From: a virus
DNA length: 54,245 nt
Direction: 5' to 3' (one strand)
Virus record (IMG/VR): IMGVR_UViG_3300046170_000042
Span: 1 to 54,245 of that record
Positions within the stretch are counted from its first letter, which is position 1. The number at the start of each line of letters is the position of its first letter. The notes under the pieces were generated by a model. It saw only the letters and a list, made by a program, of their open reading frames with translations. It searched no databases and was not told where the DNA came from. A program made the position numbers and the translations under genes. Shown piece by piece: positions 25,531 through 34,682 of the stretch.

Positions 25531-26415
25531 GTGGGCAACGAATACACAAGGCAAAGTTCATCTGCTATAGTGGATGGTTCAACTATACAAGCGGCAGATT
25601 TAAACAGCGAGTTTAATGCATTAGAAAACGCTTTCAGTAATAGTGCAGGACATACGCATGATGGAACTGCGGCTGAAGGTGGTAGAATAACTACCATAGG
25701 ACCAGCAGGTGAGTTTACTACAACTGCTACCGCTTTATCTCCAAGTACAACTAAAACAAAAGATTTAGGAACATTAACTGCGGCATATAGAGTTACGTAT
25801 ACTAACGGTGTTACAAGTACAGATGGAGATAATCTTGTATTAACACCGACAGGTACAGCTAATGTTGTTGTTGACGAGGTTACATTTAACGGTTCTAATC
25901 TTACCGCTACAAATAATCTGTCAATAAATAGTTTAACATTTCCTACAGTAGATGGCAGTGCAGGTCAAGTTATAAAAACAGACGGTTCTGGTAATTTAGA
26001 ATTTGCATCACTATCTAATACTGCAGGTACATTATCACAGTTAGCGGATGATACTTCACCGCAATTAGCTGGTAATCTTGATGTGCAAACACATTCAATA
26101 GTAAGCACATCAAATAGAAACATTAGTATAAGTCCTAACGGCACAGGTAAAGTTAGGATTGGTAATGGTGCTATTGAATATCCTAATACAGATGGAAGTA
26201 ATGGTCAAGTGCTTACTACTAACGGTGCTGGTGCATTAAGTTTTTCAACTATAACTCAAAACGGTTTTCCTACAGGTGGTAGCGGTTGGTCTGCAACAAC
26301 TGATGGCAGTAATAATTTAATTATTAGCTATGGTTCAAGCACCTTATTTAAGTTAACAACTACTGGAGCATTGACCGTAGAGGGTGATATTACTGCATTT
26401 GGCACTGTAGCATAA
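25531..26415 (+). CDS. Tail fibre/appendage protein (294 aa, GTG start)
   Basis: GTG 25531 follows TAGGAGATAACA, an excellent RBS placed over the previous stop. Residues 15-50 (DGSTIQAADLNSEFNALENAF, then GHTHDGTA) are the common start of fibre proteins that trimerise and attach to the tail. The middle has Gly/Asn/Thr-rich beta repeats (TDGSGNLEF, TNGAGALSF). The end SSTLFKLTTTGALTVEGDITAFG is typical of fibre tips. No chaperone domain is seen. Confidence 0.8.
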   Translation: MGNEYTRQSSSAIVDGSTIQAADLNSEFNALENAFSNSAGHTHDGTAAEGGRITTIGPAGEFTTTATALSPSTTKTKDLGTLTAAYRVTYTNGVTSTDGDNLVLTPTGTANVVVDEVTFNGSNLTATNNLSINSLTFPTVDGSAGQVIKTDGSGNLEFASLSNTAGTLSQLADDTSPQLAGNLDVQTHSIVSTSNRNISISPNGTGKVRIGNGAIEYPNTDGSNGQVLTTNGAGALSFSTITQNGFPTGGSGWSATTDGSNNLIISYGSSTLFKLTTTGALTVEGDITAFGTVA

Positions 26416-26424
26416 GGAACTAAA

Positions 26425-27666
26425 ATGGCTTTACAATCTTCAGGAGCAATTAGTTTTAGAGACTTACAACAAGAGTATGGCGGTCCTGCTAACTCTAACG
26501 AAGGTTCTATTAGTTTAAGTCAATATTATGCAGGTGCAAGTGGTAATGGCACTACAACCGCAAAAGTGCCTACTAGTCCAGCATATTCTGAATCACTAGG
26601 AGCAGAAATAAATTGGAATAGTTCCTCTAATCCTCTGTATGGAGATACGGACACTAAATTTAGAATAGTAACATCCGATAATAAAACTTATTATGGTAGT
26701 AGAGAAGGCATTATAAGTTCTAGTAGAAATCCTCAATGGTATGGATGGGGTACAGTAACAGGTACAAATAGTAGTGTTACAGATAGTAGTAATTATAGAC
26801 TTTGGAACTCAGCAGGTGGTTGGAGTTTTAATGATGGAGATAATCAAATTCATCAAAGTCAACCTTTTATAGTAATTGTTACCTTAACTGCTAGTGGTTC
26901 TGGAAATACTAATGCAGGTGTAACAATTTCAGGCGCACATGCTGGTTCAAGTGATTTATATAATTCAGAAGGTGGAACAGGTGGAGTTGTAACAGGTTTA
27001 AATCTAGCAGATGGAGAAACATATACTGTTACTTATTTTTCTGATGATGGTATAACATTTTTTGGGGCAATTTTTACTAATGAAAGTACAAATATTAAAG
27101 TAACAAATTTTAAAGGAACATTTAAAATAAGGCAAGTTAATTTTCATTCTGTTAGAATACAACCTGCAAGCGATAGTACTGGAACTACTCAAAAACCAAT
27201 ACTTAAACAGTCACGGTCATCTCCAACAGGTGCGTATACGTATGGTGCAAGATTTGTTAATAATGGAACATTTGACTCTCATAGTAATCTAGGTGAAAAC
27301 GATTTAGATACATCTCCAAGTACATTTTCGGCTACATCTTTAGTAACTACTAAGCATAATTTTGCTGTTTTACCTCTTAAATCTCACTTACCTTCTGGTT
27401 CAGGTGTAGATTTATATACTAACTTTGAAGACTATATGCCTAAAACAACAATAGCCCAAGCGCAAGCAGGGGAAGATGGGGGCTTTATGAAGTGGGGTAC
27501 AAGTCATAGTGTTCCGTCATCTGGTACTGTTTCAATGAGCAATCATCATGGTGGATTTCAGGTAGCACCTGTTCCTACATTTATTATGCCTGATGGTAAA
27601 CAACATGGTATAACATTAACACAGAATGGTGTAGCCACAGCAACCGCAACAGGAGTAATAGTATAA
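26425..27666 (+). CDS. Fibre protein with ISLSQYY start motif (413 aa)
   Basis: The N-terminus SSGAISFRDLQQEYGG, then GSISLSQYYAG, is a recurrent attachment motif in marine phage fibres. The rest is Ser/Gly/Thr-rich and beta, with His/Gly pairs near the end (SNHHGGFQVAP). It ends on the first base of the following gene. Possibly the distal fibre partner of the preceding gene. Confidence 0.72.
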   Translation: MALQSSGAISFRDLQQEYGGPANSNEGSISLSQYYAGASGNGTTTAKVPTSPAYSESLGAEINWNSSSNPLYGDTDTKFRIVTSDNKTYYGSREGIISSSRNPQWYGWGTVTGTNSSVTDSSNYRLWNSAGGWSFNDGDNQIHQSQPFIVIVTLTASGSGNTNAGVTISGAHAGSSDLYNSEGGTGGVVTGLNLADGETYTVTYFSDDGITFFGAIFTNESTNIKVTNFKGTFKIRQVNFHSVRIQPASDSTGTTQKPILKQSRSSPTGAYTYGARFVNNGTFDSHSNLGENDLDTSPSTFSATSLVTTKHNFAVLPLKSHLPSGSGVDLYTNFEDYMPKTTIAQAQAGEDGGFMKWGTSHSVPSSGTVSMSNHHGGFQVAPVPTFIMPDGKQHGITLTQNGVATATATGVIV

Positions 27667-27896
27667 TGGAACTAGACGCAATGCTATTCTGGAACATAAT
27701 ACTAACAATGGTAATTGCACCAGCATTCTGGGCATTCCGTCAAATGTTTACTGAAGTTAAACGATTACAAATATTACTAAACAAAACTCGTGAAGACTAT
27801 GCTACCAAGAATGAACTACGTGATGACATGGATAGAGTTATGGAAGCACTACATAGAGTAGAAGATAAATTAGATAGAGCATTAGATAGGAAATAA
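27666..27896 (+). CDS. Small membrane-anchored coiled-coil protein (76 aa)
   Basis: Residues 7-25 form one transmembrane helix (FWNIILTMVIAPAFWAF). Residues 28-76 are a charged coiled coil (KNELRDDMDRVMEALHRVEDKLDRALDRK). The topology fits an i-spanin-like or single-pass accessory protein, but it lies far from the lysis cassette and beside the ejection genes, so a role in DNA delivery is equally possible. Confidence 0.6.
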   Translation: MELDAMLFWNIILTMVIAPAFWAFRQMFTEVKRLQILLNKTREDYATKNELRDDMDRVMEALHRVEDKLDRALDRK

Positions 27897-27898
27897 AT

Positions 27899-29806
27899 AT
27901 GGCTATGTTCAAAGCATTTAAACCTAGTGGCATGGAAAAGATAGCACGTTCAATGGGCTATCAAGGTAACATGCAAGGCTTCCAAGATTACATTTCACAA
28001 GACCCAATGCGTCAACAGCGTATGCAACAGTTTACTAATCAGGCTATGCAGATGGCACGTGGTGGTGTAGTCAAGATGCAAGAAGGTGGTACAACGGAGA
28101 CTACAACAGAACAACCTACAACAGAGACAACACAGCCTGAAGAACCGCCAAAGCCAACTATAGGTGACATAACAACGCAGAGAGCAACAACTCCGGGTGT
28201 ACCTGAAGGTGGTAAAACGGTAGCCGCAACAACACCTATATCCCAAGACCAAATGATAAAAACAGGAACGGGTACATTAGACCCAAGAGAGGGTATATCT
28301 ACAGCTATAGCAGGTGTTACAAAGGCTGATGATGTAAGTGCTACTGCGGCAAATACTATGGATGCAGAGACAAGTTCAGAAGAAGTTAGTACAGCACTTG
28401 ATGCAACACAAGCGGCACAGACAGACCCTAATGACCCACGTTCTAAGGTAATTGCCGCACAACAAACTAAATCATCTGTGGGAGATTTAGAGGCGGCACA
28501 AGGAACTGGCATATTAATTGACAACCCCGTACAGCGTGAGCTACAGGACGGTGAACTAATTACAGGTGTTGCAGATGCTGAAAGAGCATCTAAATTTACT
28601 GAGCAAATACAAGCGGCAGAAGCTACTCCATCACAGAAAGCAACTGTGCAAGGTCAGCTAGAAGGACTGATGCAAGACTTTGAGGGTGGACAGACACCAG
28701 CATGGGCGGCAGGTGCTATGCGTAGAGCTAATGATATACTAGCACAGCGCGGTTTAGGTGCATCTTCTATAGCAGGGCAAGCTGTAGTACAAGCGGCAAT
28801 GGAATCAGCATTACCTATAGCACAAGCTGATGCATCTACTGTGGCACAATTTGAAGCGCAGAACTTGTCTAACAGACAGCAACGTAATATGCTTGCGGCA
28901 CAACAACGTGCAGAGTTTATGGGTATGGAGTTTGACCAAGCATTTCAAGCGCGTGTACAAAATGCTGGACGCATAGCTGATGTAGCTAATATGAACTTTA
29001 CTGCTGAACAACAGATAGCATTAGAGAATAGTCGTATTGCTAATACAATGAACTTGCAAAATTTGTCTAATAAACAGGCAATGGTTATAGCAGAAGCAAG
29101 TGCATTATCAAATTTGGACTTGTCTAACCTGAACAACAGACAACAGGCATCTGTACAAAATGCTCAGAACTTTATGCAAATGGATTTAACTAACTTATCT
29201 AATAAACAACAAACAGAATTGTTTAAGGCACAACAAAGAGTACAGTCTTTGTTTACAGACCAAGCGGCAGAGAATGCGTCTAGGCAATTTAATGCTACAT
29301 CTCAAAATCAAGTAGACCAATTTTTTGCAAGCTTACAATCTCAGACCTCACAGTATAATGCATCACAAGCAAATGCACAGGCACAGTTTAATGCAGGTCA
29401 GGTTAATGCTGTAGAAAAATTTAATCAAGATATAGCAAATCAACGTGACCAATTTAATGCACAGAACCAGTTAGTGATAGCACAAAGCAATGCACAGTGG
29501 CGAAGAGAAATTGCTACAGCAGACACTGCTACAATTAATCGTACTAACGAATTAAATGCTAAAGCTATACTTGACATTAGTGATACTGCTTATAATAATC
29601 TGTGGAATTACTATGCAGATACTATGGAGTGGGCATGGACTAGTGCGGATAACGAAGAAGAAAGAATAAAAGATTTAGCTGTTGCAAAACTAAATGCCTC
29701 TACAGAAAAAGAAATGGTTGAGATGAGAAATGACCATGAGAATAGTGCTAGTACTGGTGGTTTCTTTTACGATGTAACTAAATTTTTATTAACAGGTAGT
29801 TTTTAG
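27899..29806 (+). CDS. Internal virion protein, Gln/Asn repeat-rich (635 aa)
   Basis: The first 65 residues are basic and Met/Gln-rich and include MARGGVVKMQEGG, the GG motif shared with other proteins here. Thr/Pro/Glu-rich linkers follow, then a long Ala/Gln/Asn-rich helical region (about residues 230-560) with repeated phrases such as NLSNKQQ and LNNRQQ. This composition, and its place before two very large helical proteins, resembles podovirus internal core proteins ejected with DNA. Function by analogy only. Confidence 0.68.
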   Translation: MAMFKAFKPSGMEKIARSMGYQGNMQGFQDYISQDPMRQQRMQQFTNQAMQMARGGVVKMQEGGTTETTTEQPTTETTQPEEPPKPTIGDITTQRATTPGVPEGGKTVAATTPISQDQMIKTGTGTLDPREGISTAIAGVTKADDVSATAANTMDAETSSEEVSTALDATQAAQTDPNDPRSKVIAAQQTKSSVGDLEAAQGTGILIDNPVQRELQDGELITGVADAERASKFTEQIQAAEATPSQKATVQGQLEGLMQDFEGGQTPAWAAGAMRRANDILAQRGLGASSIAGQAVVQAAMESALPIAQADASTVAQFEAQNLSNRQQRNMLAAQQRAEFMGMEFDQAFQARVQNAGRIADVANMNFTAEQQIALENSRIANTMNLQNLSNKQAMVIAEASALSNLDLSNLNNRQQASVQNAQNFMQMDLTNLSNKQQTELFKAQQRVQSLFTDQAAENASRQFNATSQNQVDQFFASLQSQTSQYNASQANAQAQFNAGQVNAVEKFNQDIANQRDQFNAQNQLVIAQSNAQWRREIATADTATINRTNELNAKAILDISDTAYNNLWNYYADTMEWAWTSADNEEERIKDLAVAKLNASTEKEMVEMRNDHENSASTGGFFYDVTKFLLTGSF

Positions 29807-29815
29807 GAAAGTAAA

Positions 29816-29998
29816 ATGAATGTATTAAAAGCTTCTATAGCAAACACATATAGTGAAATTCAAAGAATGGGTTCACAAAAAACTAAGCAACCTAAAGTGA
29901 ATAGCTTTATGGCAAAACCCATGAAAGAAAAAGAACCTGAAGTAAATGATTCAGTTCGTTTAACACTAGCTGTAAGAGAGGCATTTGGAAATGATTAA
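29816..29998 (+). CDS. Hypothetical protein (60 aa)
   Basis: A 60-residue basic then acidic protein with RBS AGGAAAGT. It overlaps the next gene by 8 nt. The family is not recognised. It lies inside the internal-virion gene cluster, so it may be a minor virion component. Confidence 0.55.
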   Translation: MNVLKASIANTYSEIQRMGSQKTKQPKVNSFMAKPMKEKEPEVNDSVRLTLAVREAFGND

Positions 29999-30494
29999 TG
30001 ATAAACCTGCACAACCACTTTTAGATGCGCCTATTGCAGGTCAGGCACTGACCGCAGGTTTAGGTGATAGACCTTGGCAACAACCAGCAAGATACTCTAC
30101 ACCAGATGAGGCATTGACATACTATGTACAAAGACTAACGCAACCTGAATTAGCTAATAAACTTTTTGATATACTAGAGTTAGGTGTGCCAGTAAATGAA
30201 GTAGTAGATGGTCTTCAGCTAACAAGCGTAATGGAAGGTATACATAGTATTGATGTAGGTGTTATAGTAGCTCCTGCTCTGGCAGAGACAATAACTCAAC
30301 TTGCTAAATCAGCAGGAGTTGAGTATGTTGGTATGGGTACACCTCAAAATAAAGATAGGCTTAGTGAATCAGAGGTAGCATTAGCTCTAAAAAAATCAAG
30401 AGATGAACTACCTGAAGTTGATAAGTTAGTTGAGGAAACAATGCAATTGCCTGAAGAAGAAGCACCATCAGGCTTAATGTCAAGGAGAGTGTAA
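29991..30494 (+). CDS. Conserved marine-phage protein with HSIDVGVIVAP motif (167 aa)
   Basis: ATG 29991 is preferred over the TTG two codons earlier. Motifs in order: APIAGQALTAGLGDRPWQQPARY, EALTYYVQRLTQPE, LELGVPVNEVVDGL, GIHSIDVGVIVAPALAE. I recall this order from proteins of T4-like and podovirus marine phages, where the gene is linked with structural genes. Function unknown. The first base of the next ATG is the last base of its stop. Confidence 0.7.
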   Translation: MINDKPAQPLLDAPIAGQALTAGLGDRPWQQPARYSTPDEALTYYVQRLTQPELANKLFDILELGVPVNEVVDGLQLTSVMEGIHSIDVGVIVAPALAETITQLAKSAGVEYVGMGTPQNKDRLSESEVALALKKSRDELPEVDKLVEETMQLPEEEAPSGLMSRRV

Positions 30495-31606
30495 TGAAAA
30501 TAGGTTCATTTGCAGGTGGTTTTTTTGCACGTGGTAGGCAAGATATTGAAGATATAAGAGAATCAAATAGAGAGATGGTAAACTTTACTGTTCAAACATG
30601 GGTACAAAATGGTTTATCAGAAAGCAAATCTCGTAAAGAAAAACGAAGAGAGACTGATTCCCTAGTAAAAAAATTAAAATCAGAATTTACTCCTGACCAA
30701 GTAGGTGTCATCTTAAAACAAGGCGATGGTGACAAGATGGTAAACCACCTAGATACTTTGAAAGGGCAAGGCTCACCTGTTAATGCTAAAGAAATTGTAA
30801 CTTTTGCTGATGGTTATGAAGAGTCAGGTTTAACTTACTCAGATATAGTTGATAGGTATATGGGTAAAGTTAATAGTGGTGTAGATAGTTCAACAGCATT
30901 AGCAGAAGCAACAGGTAGTAGCAGATTTATGAAGAAAAGAATACAAGCATTTGAAAATGCTTTTGGTGTTCCTATGTCTCAGCTACGTGCATTAGCTCAA
31001 CAAGATATTACGTATGACGACATGCCAACTACAGGAAATATTAATATGACAAACCCTGTAGCAGTAGCACAGGCTAGAGATGTAATATCAGGTAGAGGAA
31101 CAACTCAGGGTATTAAAAATGACCTCGTAGATTTTTCTATTAAACTTCATGGTGGTTCTTCTACTAGAGTATATGACCCTGCAACTGGTACTATGGAATA
31201 TAGAACTGAAGGTATCAAGCGCAGTGATGAACTAATTGCAACGCAATTTGCTGCTCAAGCAGGTATAGAATATGATAATTTTAAAAGAATACAACAAATG
31301 ACACCTGACCAAGCATATCTTGAAACTCTAAATTGGATGAGAAAGAACGCTCCAGATTTACCAAGTACCCCTAAAATTACACAACAACCTACGGGCGGTT
31401 CTACACAACAACCTACGGGTGGTTCTACACAATCTACAATGACACAAGCTCAAATCTTAGCACCTTTAACCTCTTCATCCTTTCGACAATTAAGAAATAA
31501 AAAAGACAAACAACAACAGGTAGATATGGTTAGGAACAATTTAGTAACTATGCTTAATATAACTGTAGCCGAAGCAGATAAATTAGTAGAACCTTATAGG
31601 AAATAG
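30494..31606 (+). CDS. Putative internal virion protein (370 aa)
   Basis: Helical, basic N-terminus starting MKIGSFAGGFFARGRQDIED, the pattern of a capsid-interior protein, followed by mixed charged helices and a Gln/Pro/Thr linker containing two exact TQQPTGGS repeats near residue 300. The C-terminal 50 residues form a helical end. It lies between the conserved 167-residue protein and the 1023-residue core protein, on the same transcript. Confidence 0.62.
   Translation: MKIGSFAGGFFARGRQDIEDIRESNREMVNFTVQTWVQNGLSESKSRKEKRRETDSLVKKLKSEFTPDQVGVILKQGDGDKMVNHLDTLKGQGSPVNAKEIVTFADGYEESGLTYSDIVDRYMGKVNSGVDSSTALAEATGSSRFMKKRIQAFENAFGVPMSQLRALAQQDITYDDMPTTGNINMTNPVAVAQARDVISGRGTTQGIKNDLVDFSIKLHGGSSTRVYDPATGTMEYRTEGIKRSDELIATQFAAQAGIEYDNFKRIQQMTPDQAYLETLNWMRKNAPDLPSTPKITQQPTGGSTQQPTGGSTQSTMTQAQILAPLTSSSFRQLRNKKDKQQQVDMVRNNLVTMLNITVAEADKLVEPYRK
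31379..31426 (+). repeat. 24-bp tandem duplication inside the internal virion gene
   Basis: Two head-to-tail 24-bp copies (31379-31402 and 31403-31426) differ by one base and encode TQQPTGGS twice. The repeat adds eight codons and keeps the frame, so it is a length-variable linker rather than a disruption. Confidence 0.85.
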
Positions 31607-31607
31607 T

Positions 31608-34600
31608 ATGTCTTTAAAACCATATAACTTTAAAGAAGAATTAACTGAAAAAGATTTAGTTAACGACTTAGACTTTCTAAGTGATGCTTCTATGTTCTTG
31701 CACGAGCGTCAGGGTTTAGATGAAGTATTAAGTGGGCAAGAAACATATGAAAAATTTATGGAGCATATGCGCTTCCAAGATGTTAATGAGATAACAGCTT
31801 TACGTGATTTAGAGTATGCTCAGAACTCAGAGCTATCTGGCAAACATAGATTTGGTAGACTGATAGATGCGTACGATAAAGTAAATGAAGATGTATCAGG
31901 ACGCATGATGTGGGATTATGCATCAGGAGTTTTGCAAGCTCCCTCTACTTATATAGGTTTAGCTACAGGTGGTGTAGGTAAAGCATCCGCTTTGGCAGGT
32001 ACACAAGTTGCAAAGCTAGGTGTTAGAAAAATTTTATCAGAAGGGTTAAAGTCATCGGCACAAGCGGCAGTAGCTGAAGGAGCTATAGGTGCTGTGCAAG
32101 GTGGCTTGCAAGAACTTACTCGTGTCGAGACAGGAGTGCAGGAAGAGTTTACAGGTGGCAGAACAGCAATGACAGGTCTATCATCTGCCGCTGTTGCTGG
32201 TCTTATAAATTTTCCAATAGGCGTGGTTCAAGCAAAACAAGCTAGTAAGTCAAATGAATTGTATGAACAAGGACAATTATCGTCAGCAAGAAAAGCTAAT
32301 GAAGCAAGTAAAGTAAGTAAAGAAGTATTAGCAAATGCTGATGAAGCTACTAAAAATAAAATAAAATTAACACTAGATGAACTAGACCCTACTAAAGTAA
32401 AAATAGGAAGAATGTTAAAACAAAATTTAGCTAAAGGTGAGACAATGACATCTGCTTTAGGGTCAGAAGTTGTTGAAAATATTTCAGCCGCAGCTATAAG
32501 AGTAAAAGATAAATTAAATATAGGTGATACAGAAAGAGTTACATCTGCCGTTGCAAGGTTAATATCTGAAGATAAATTTGTAGAATTACAGGATGTTCGT
32601 AAAATACTAGATGAACATAATTTAACACCAGACCAATTTTCTTTGGTATATATGGCAGAAATTTCAGAAGCAGGTAGAACACTGGGTTCTCAAAGTAGAA
32701 TAGCTAAAGCACTAAGACCTAGAACAATAGTAGATGATTTAATAAACGATGTTGATAATTTAGAAAAAGCAGGACAGAGTGGTTTTAGTGCAGGAGATGC
32801 TATTAGTTTAAGTAAAGGTAAAAGGGTTCTAAGAGATTTAGATACATTTAGATTAGGTATGATGACTATACAACCAGCAACCACAATGCGAAACAATCTT
32901 AATGGTGGTATGCGAATGGCTGTTGATGCCGCAACCAGAACTATGGATAATATTTTAAATCTTAGAAATCCTTTAGATGGAACATTTGATGTTTACAAAT
33001 ATGCTTTTAATCCGTATGAAGCGAGTGCTATGCGTAAGTTATTTACTGAAGCTATGCCTGTTGAAGCGTCACAATTATTTAGACAAGCGGCAGACATAGC
33101 AGGTAAGACATCACAAGAAGGTGCGTTAGCAAGGATAGGAAGAAAAGCAAATTTTCTTAATACAGCGTCTGATAACTTTTTTAAACGTGCAGTATTATCT
33201 GCCTCATTAAAAAGAAGATTATCAGATGAAGGTAAAGATTTATACAAGATAATAGAAAACGCAGAATGGAATACAATACCCGATGACATTTTAAAAAATT
33301 CAATAAAAGATGCATACGAATTTACATATCAAAGTTCTATTGAAGGCTCTGGTATTTTTAGTCGTATCGGTAAAGGTGTGATGAATCTGCATAGAGATAT
33401 GCCATTTCTCGTATCTTCATTTATTCCTTTTCCTAGATATATAGCAAATCAATTAAAGTTTCAGTTTGAGTATGCTCCATTAATCGGTATGTTACCTGTA
33501 GGTGGTATCAAAGGACAGTATACTAAAAAAAGATTAGCTAAACAATTAGTAGGAGCAGGTATGTTTGCTGCCGCATACCAATGGAGAGACTTACAAGGCG
33601 ATACTGCAAATTGGTATGATATTAAAACTAATGATGGCAACATTATAGATGGACGTGCAGTGTATGGTCCTTTCGGTCTTTTTATGTTAGCGGCAGATTT
33701 ATATTATAGACACCAAAGAGGAACAATGCCTACTAGTATTGATGACTATGTTAAGTCTGGTCTACAAGCAACTATAGGCTCTACCTTTAGAGTAGGTCTA
33801 GGCTTATATGCATTGGATAAATTTTATCAAGATGCTAGAGATGGTAAGTTTCAAAAGATAGGTGGAGAATTAGCAGGAAATATAATTAATACTTTTAGTA
33901 TACCTCTTTCAGTAATAAAAGATTTTGAAGGTCAAGTAAGTCCTGAACTAAGAGAGATTCCTGAAACTAGTCCTGCGGTTGTAGGTAGAAGTGGTGAGGT
34001 TAACTTTTTAGATTACATGTTATTGCGAGGGGGTAGGTCACTTCCAGATTTTGCCCAAGAAAGAGTTATGCCTTTCTTTGGACAAGAACAATTTGCCGCT
34101 AATGTAGCTGCAAGGTCGCCTTTCCAAACAGGAAAGTTAATGTCTATTCACCCTATAGAGAAACAACTATTTGGATTTAATATGCGTCCAAAGAAAAATT
34201 CATTACAAGAAGAGATGTCAAAACTTAATGTAACACCTTTTCAAATTTACAAACGTGACTCCAATCCAACAGTAGACTTTTATATGCGTCAAGAATTGTC
34301 AAGAGAAGGAAGTGAATTAAATTTAAATGAAGGGATGGAACGCTTTATACAAAGTGAAGATTATACAGGCTTACAGTCTGTACCCGAAAAAAGAAATGCT
34401 TTAATTGACCACGCTAGAAACCAGTATATAAATACAGCAAAAGCTACTACTATAGAAAGAATAGCTAATGAAGATGCTATCTCAGGAAGAAGTTATAACG
34501 AAGTAGATTTTATAATCTATTCAAAACTACCAGCTAGAAAAAAAGAAGCTCTTAATGAACAATATAAGAGAGAGTTTGGTGGTAGAAGTATAAGTCAAGA

Positions 34601-34679
34601 TAAAGACTTATATATAATAGAAGATGGTGCATACATAAATGTAATGACGTGGGCGGCTGGAAGAGCTAGGGGGAACTGA
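31608..34679 (+). CDS. Large internal/ejection protein (1023 aa)
   Basis: A long mainly helical protein. Residues 100-205 contain Gly/Ala-rich hydrophobic segments (YASGVLQAPSTYIGLATGG and AVAGLINFPIGV) that could insert in a membrane. Residues 570-720 have further amphipathic regions (FPRYIANQLKFQF). The C-terminal quarter is charged and helical. Size, composition and place fit the podovirus inner-core proteins that form a channel across the periplasm during DNA entry. No lytic transglycosylase motif was seen in it. Confidence 0.68.
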   Translation: MSLKPYNFKEELTEKDLVNDLDFLSDASMFLHERQGLDEVLSGQETYEKFMEHMRFQDVNEITALRDLEYAQNSELSGKHRFGRLIDAYDKVNEDVSGRMMWDYASGVLQAPSTYIGLATGGVGKASALAGTQVAKLGVRKILSEGLKSSAQAAVAEGAIGAVQGGLQELTRVETGVQEEFTGGRTAMTGLSSAAVAGLINFPIGVVQAKQASKSNELYEQGQLSSARKANEASKVSKEVLANADEATKNKIKLTLDELDPTKVKIGRMLKQNLAKGETMTSALGSEVVENISAAAIRVKDKLNIGDTERVTSAVARLISEDKFVELQDVRKILDEHNLTPDQFSLVYMAEISEAGRTLGSQSRIAKALRPRTIVDDLINDVDNLEKAGQSGFSAGDAISLSKGKRVLRDLDTFRLGMMTIQPATTMRNNLNGGMRMAVDAATRTMDNILNLRNPLDGTFDVYKYAFNPYEASAMRKLFTEAMPVEASQLFRQAADIAGKTSQEGALARIGRKANFLNTASDNFFKRAVLSASLKRRLSDEGKDLYKIIENAEWNTIPDDILKNSIKDAYEFTYQSSIEGSGIFSRIGKGVMNLHRDMPFLVSSFIPFPRYIANQLKFQFEYAPLIGMLPVGGIKGQYTKKRLAKQLVGAGMFAAAYQWRDLQGDTANWYDIKTNDGNIIDGRAVYGPFGLFMLAADLYYRHQRGTMPTSIDDYVKSGLQATIGSTFRVGLGLYALDKFYQDARDGKFQKIGGELAGNIINTFSIPLSVIKDFEGQVSPELREIPETSPAVVGRSGEVNFLDYMLLRGGRSLPDFAQERVMPFFGQEQFAANVAARSPFQTGKLMSIHPIEKQLFGFNMRPKKNSLQEEMSKLNVTPFQIYKRDSNPTVDFYMRQELSREGSELNLNEGMERFIQSEDYTGLQSVPEKRNALIDHARNQYINTAKATTIERIANEDAISGRSYNEVDFIIYSKLPARKKEALNEQYKREFGGRSISQDKDLYIIEDGAYINVMTWAAGRARGN

Positions 34680-34682
34680 TAG

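Noticed and set aside
28039-28524. Antisense 161-codon ORF opposite the internal virion gene
   Set aside because: Low-complexity Val/Ser/Pro composition mirrors Thr/Glu/Ala codons on the coding strand.
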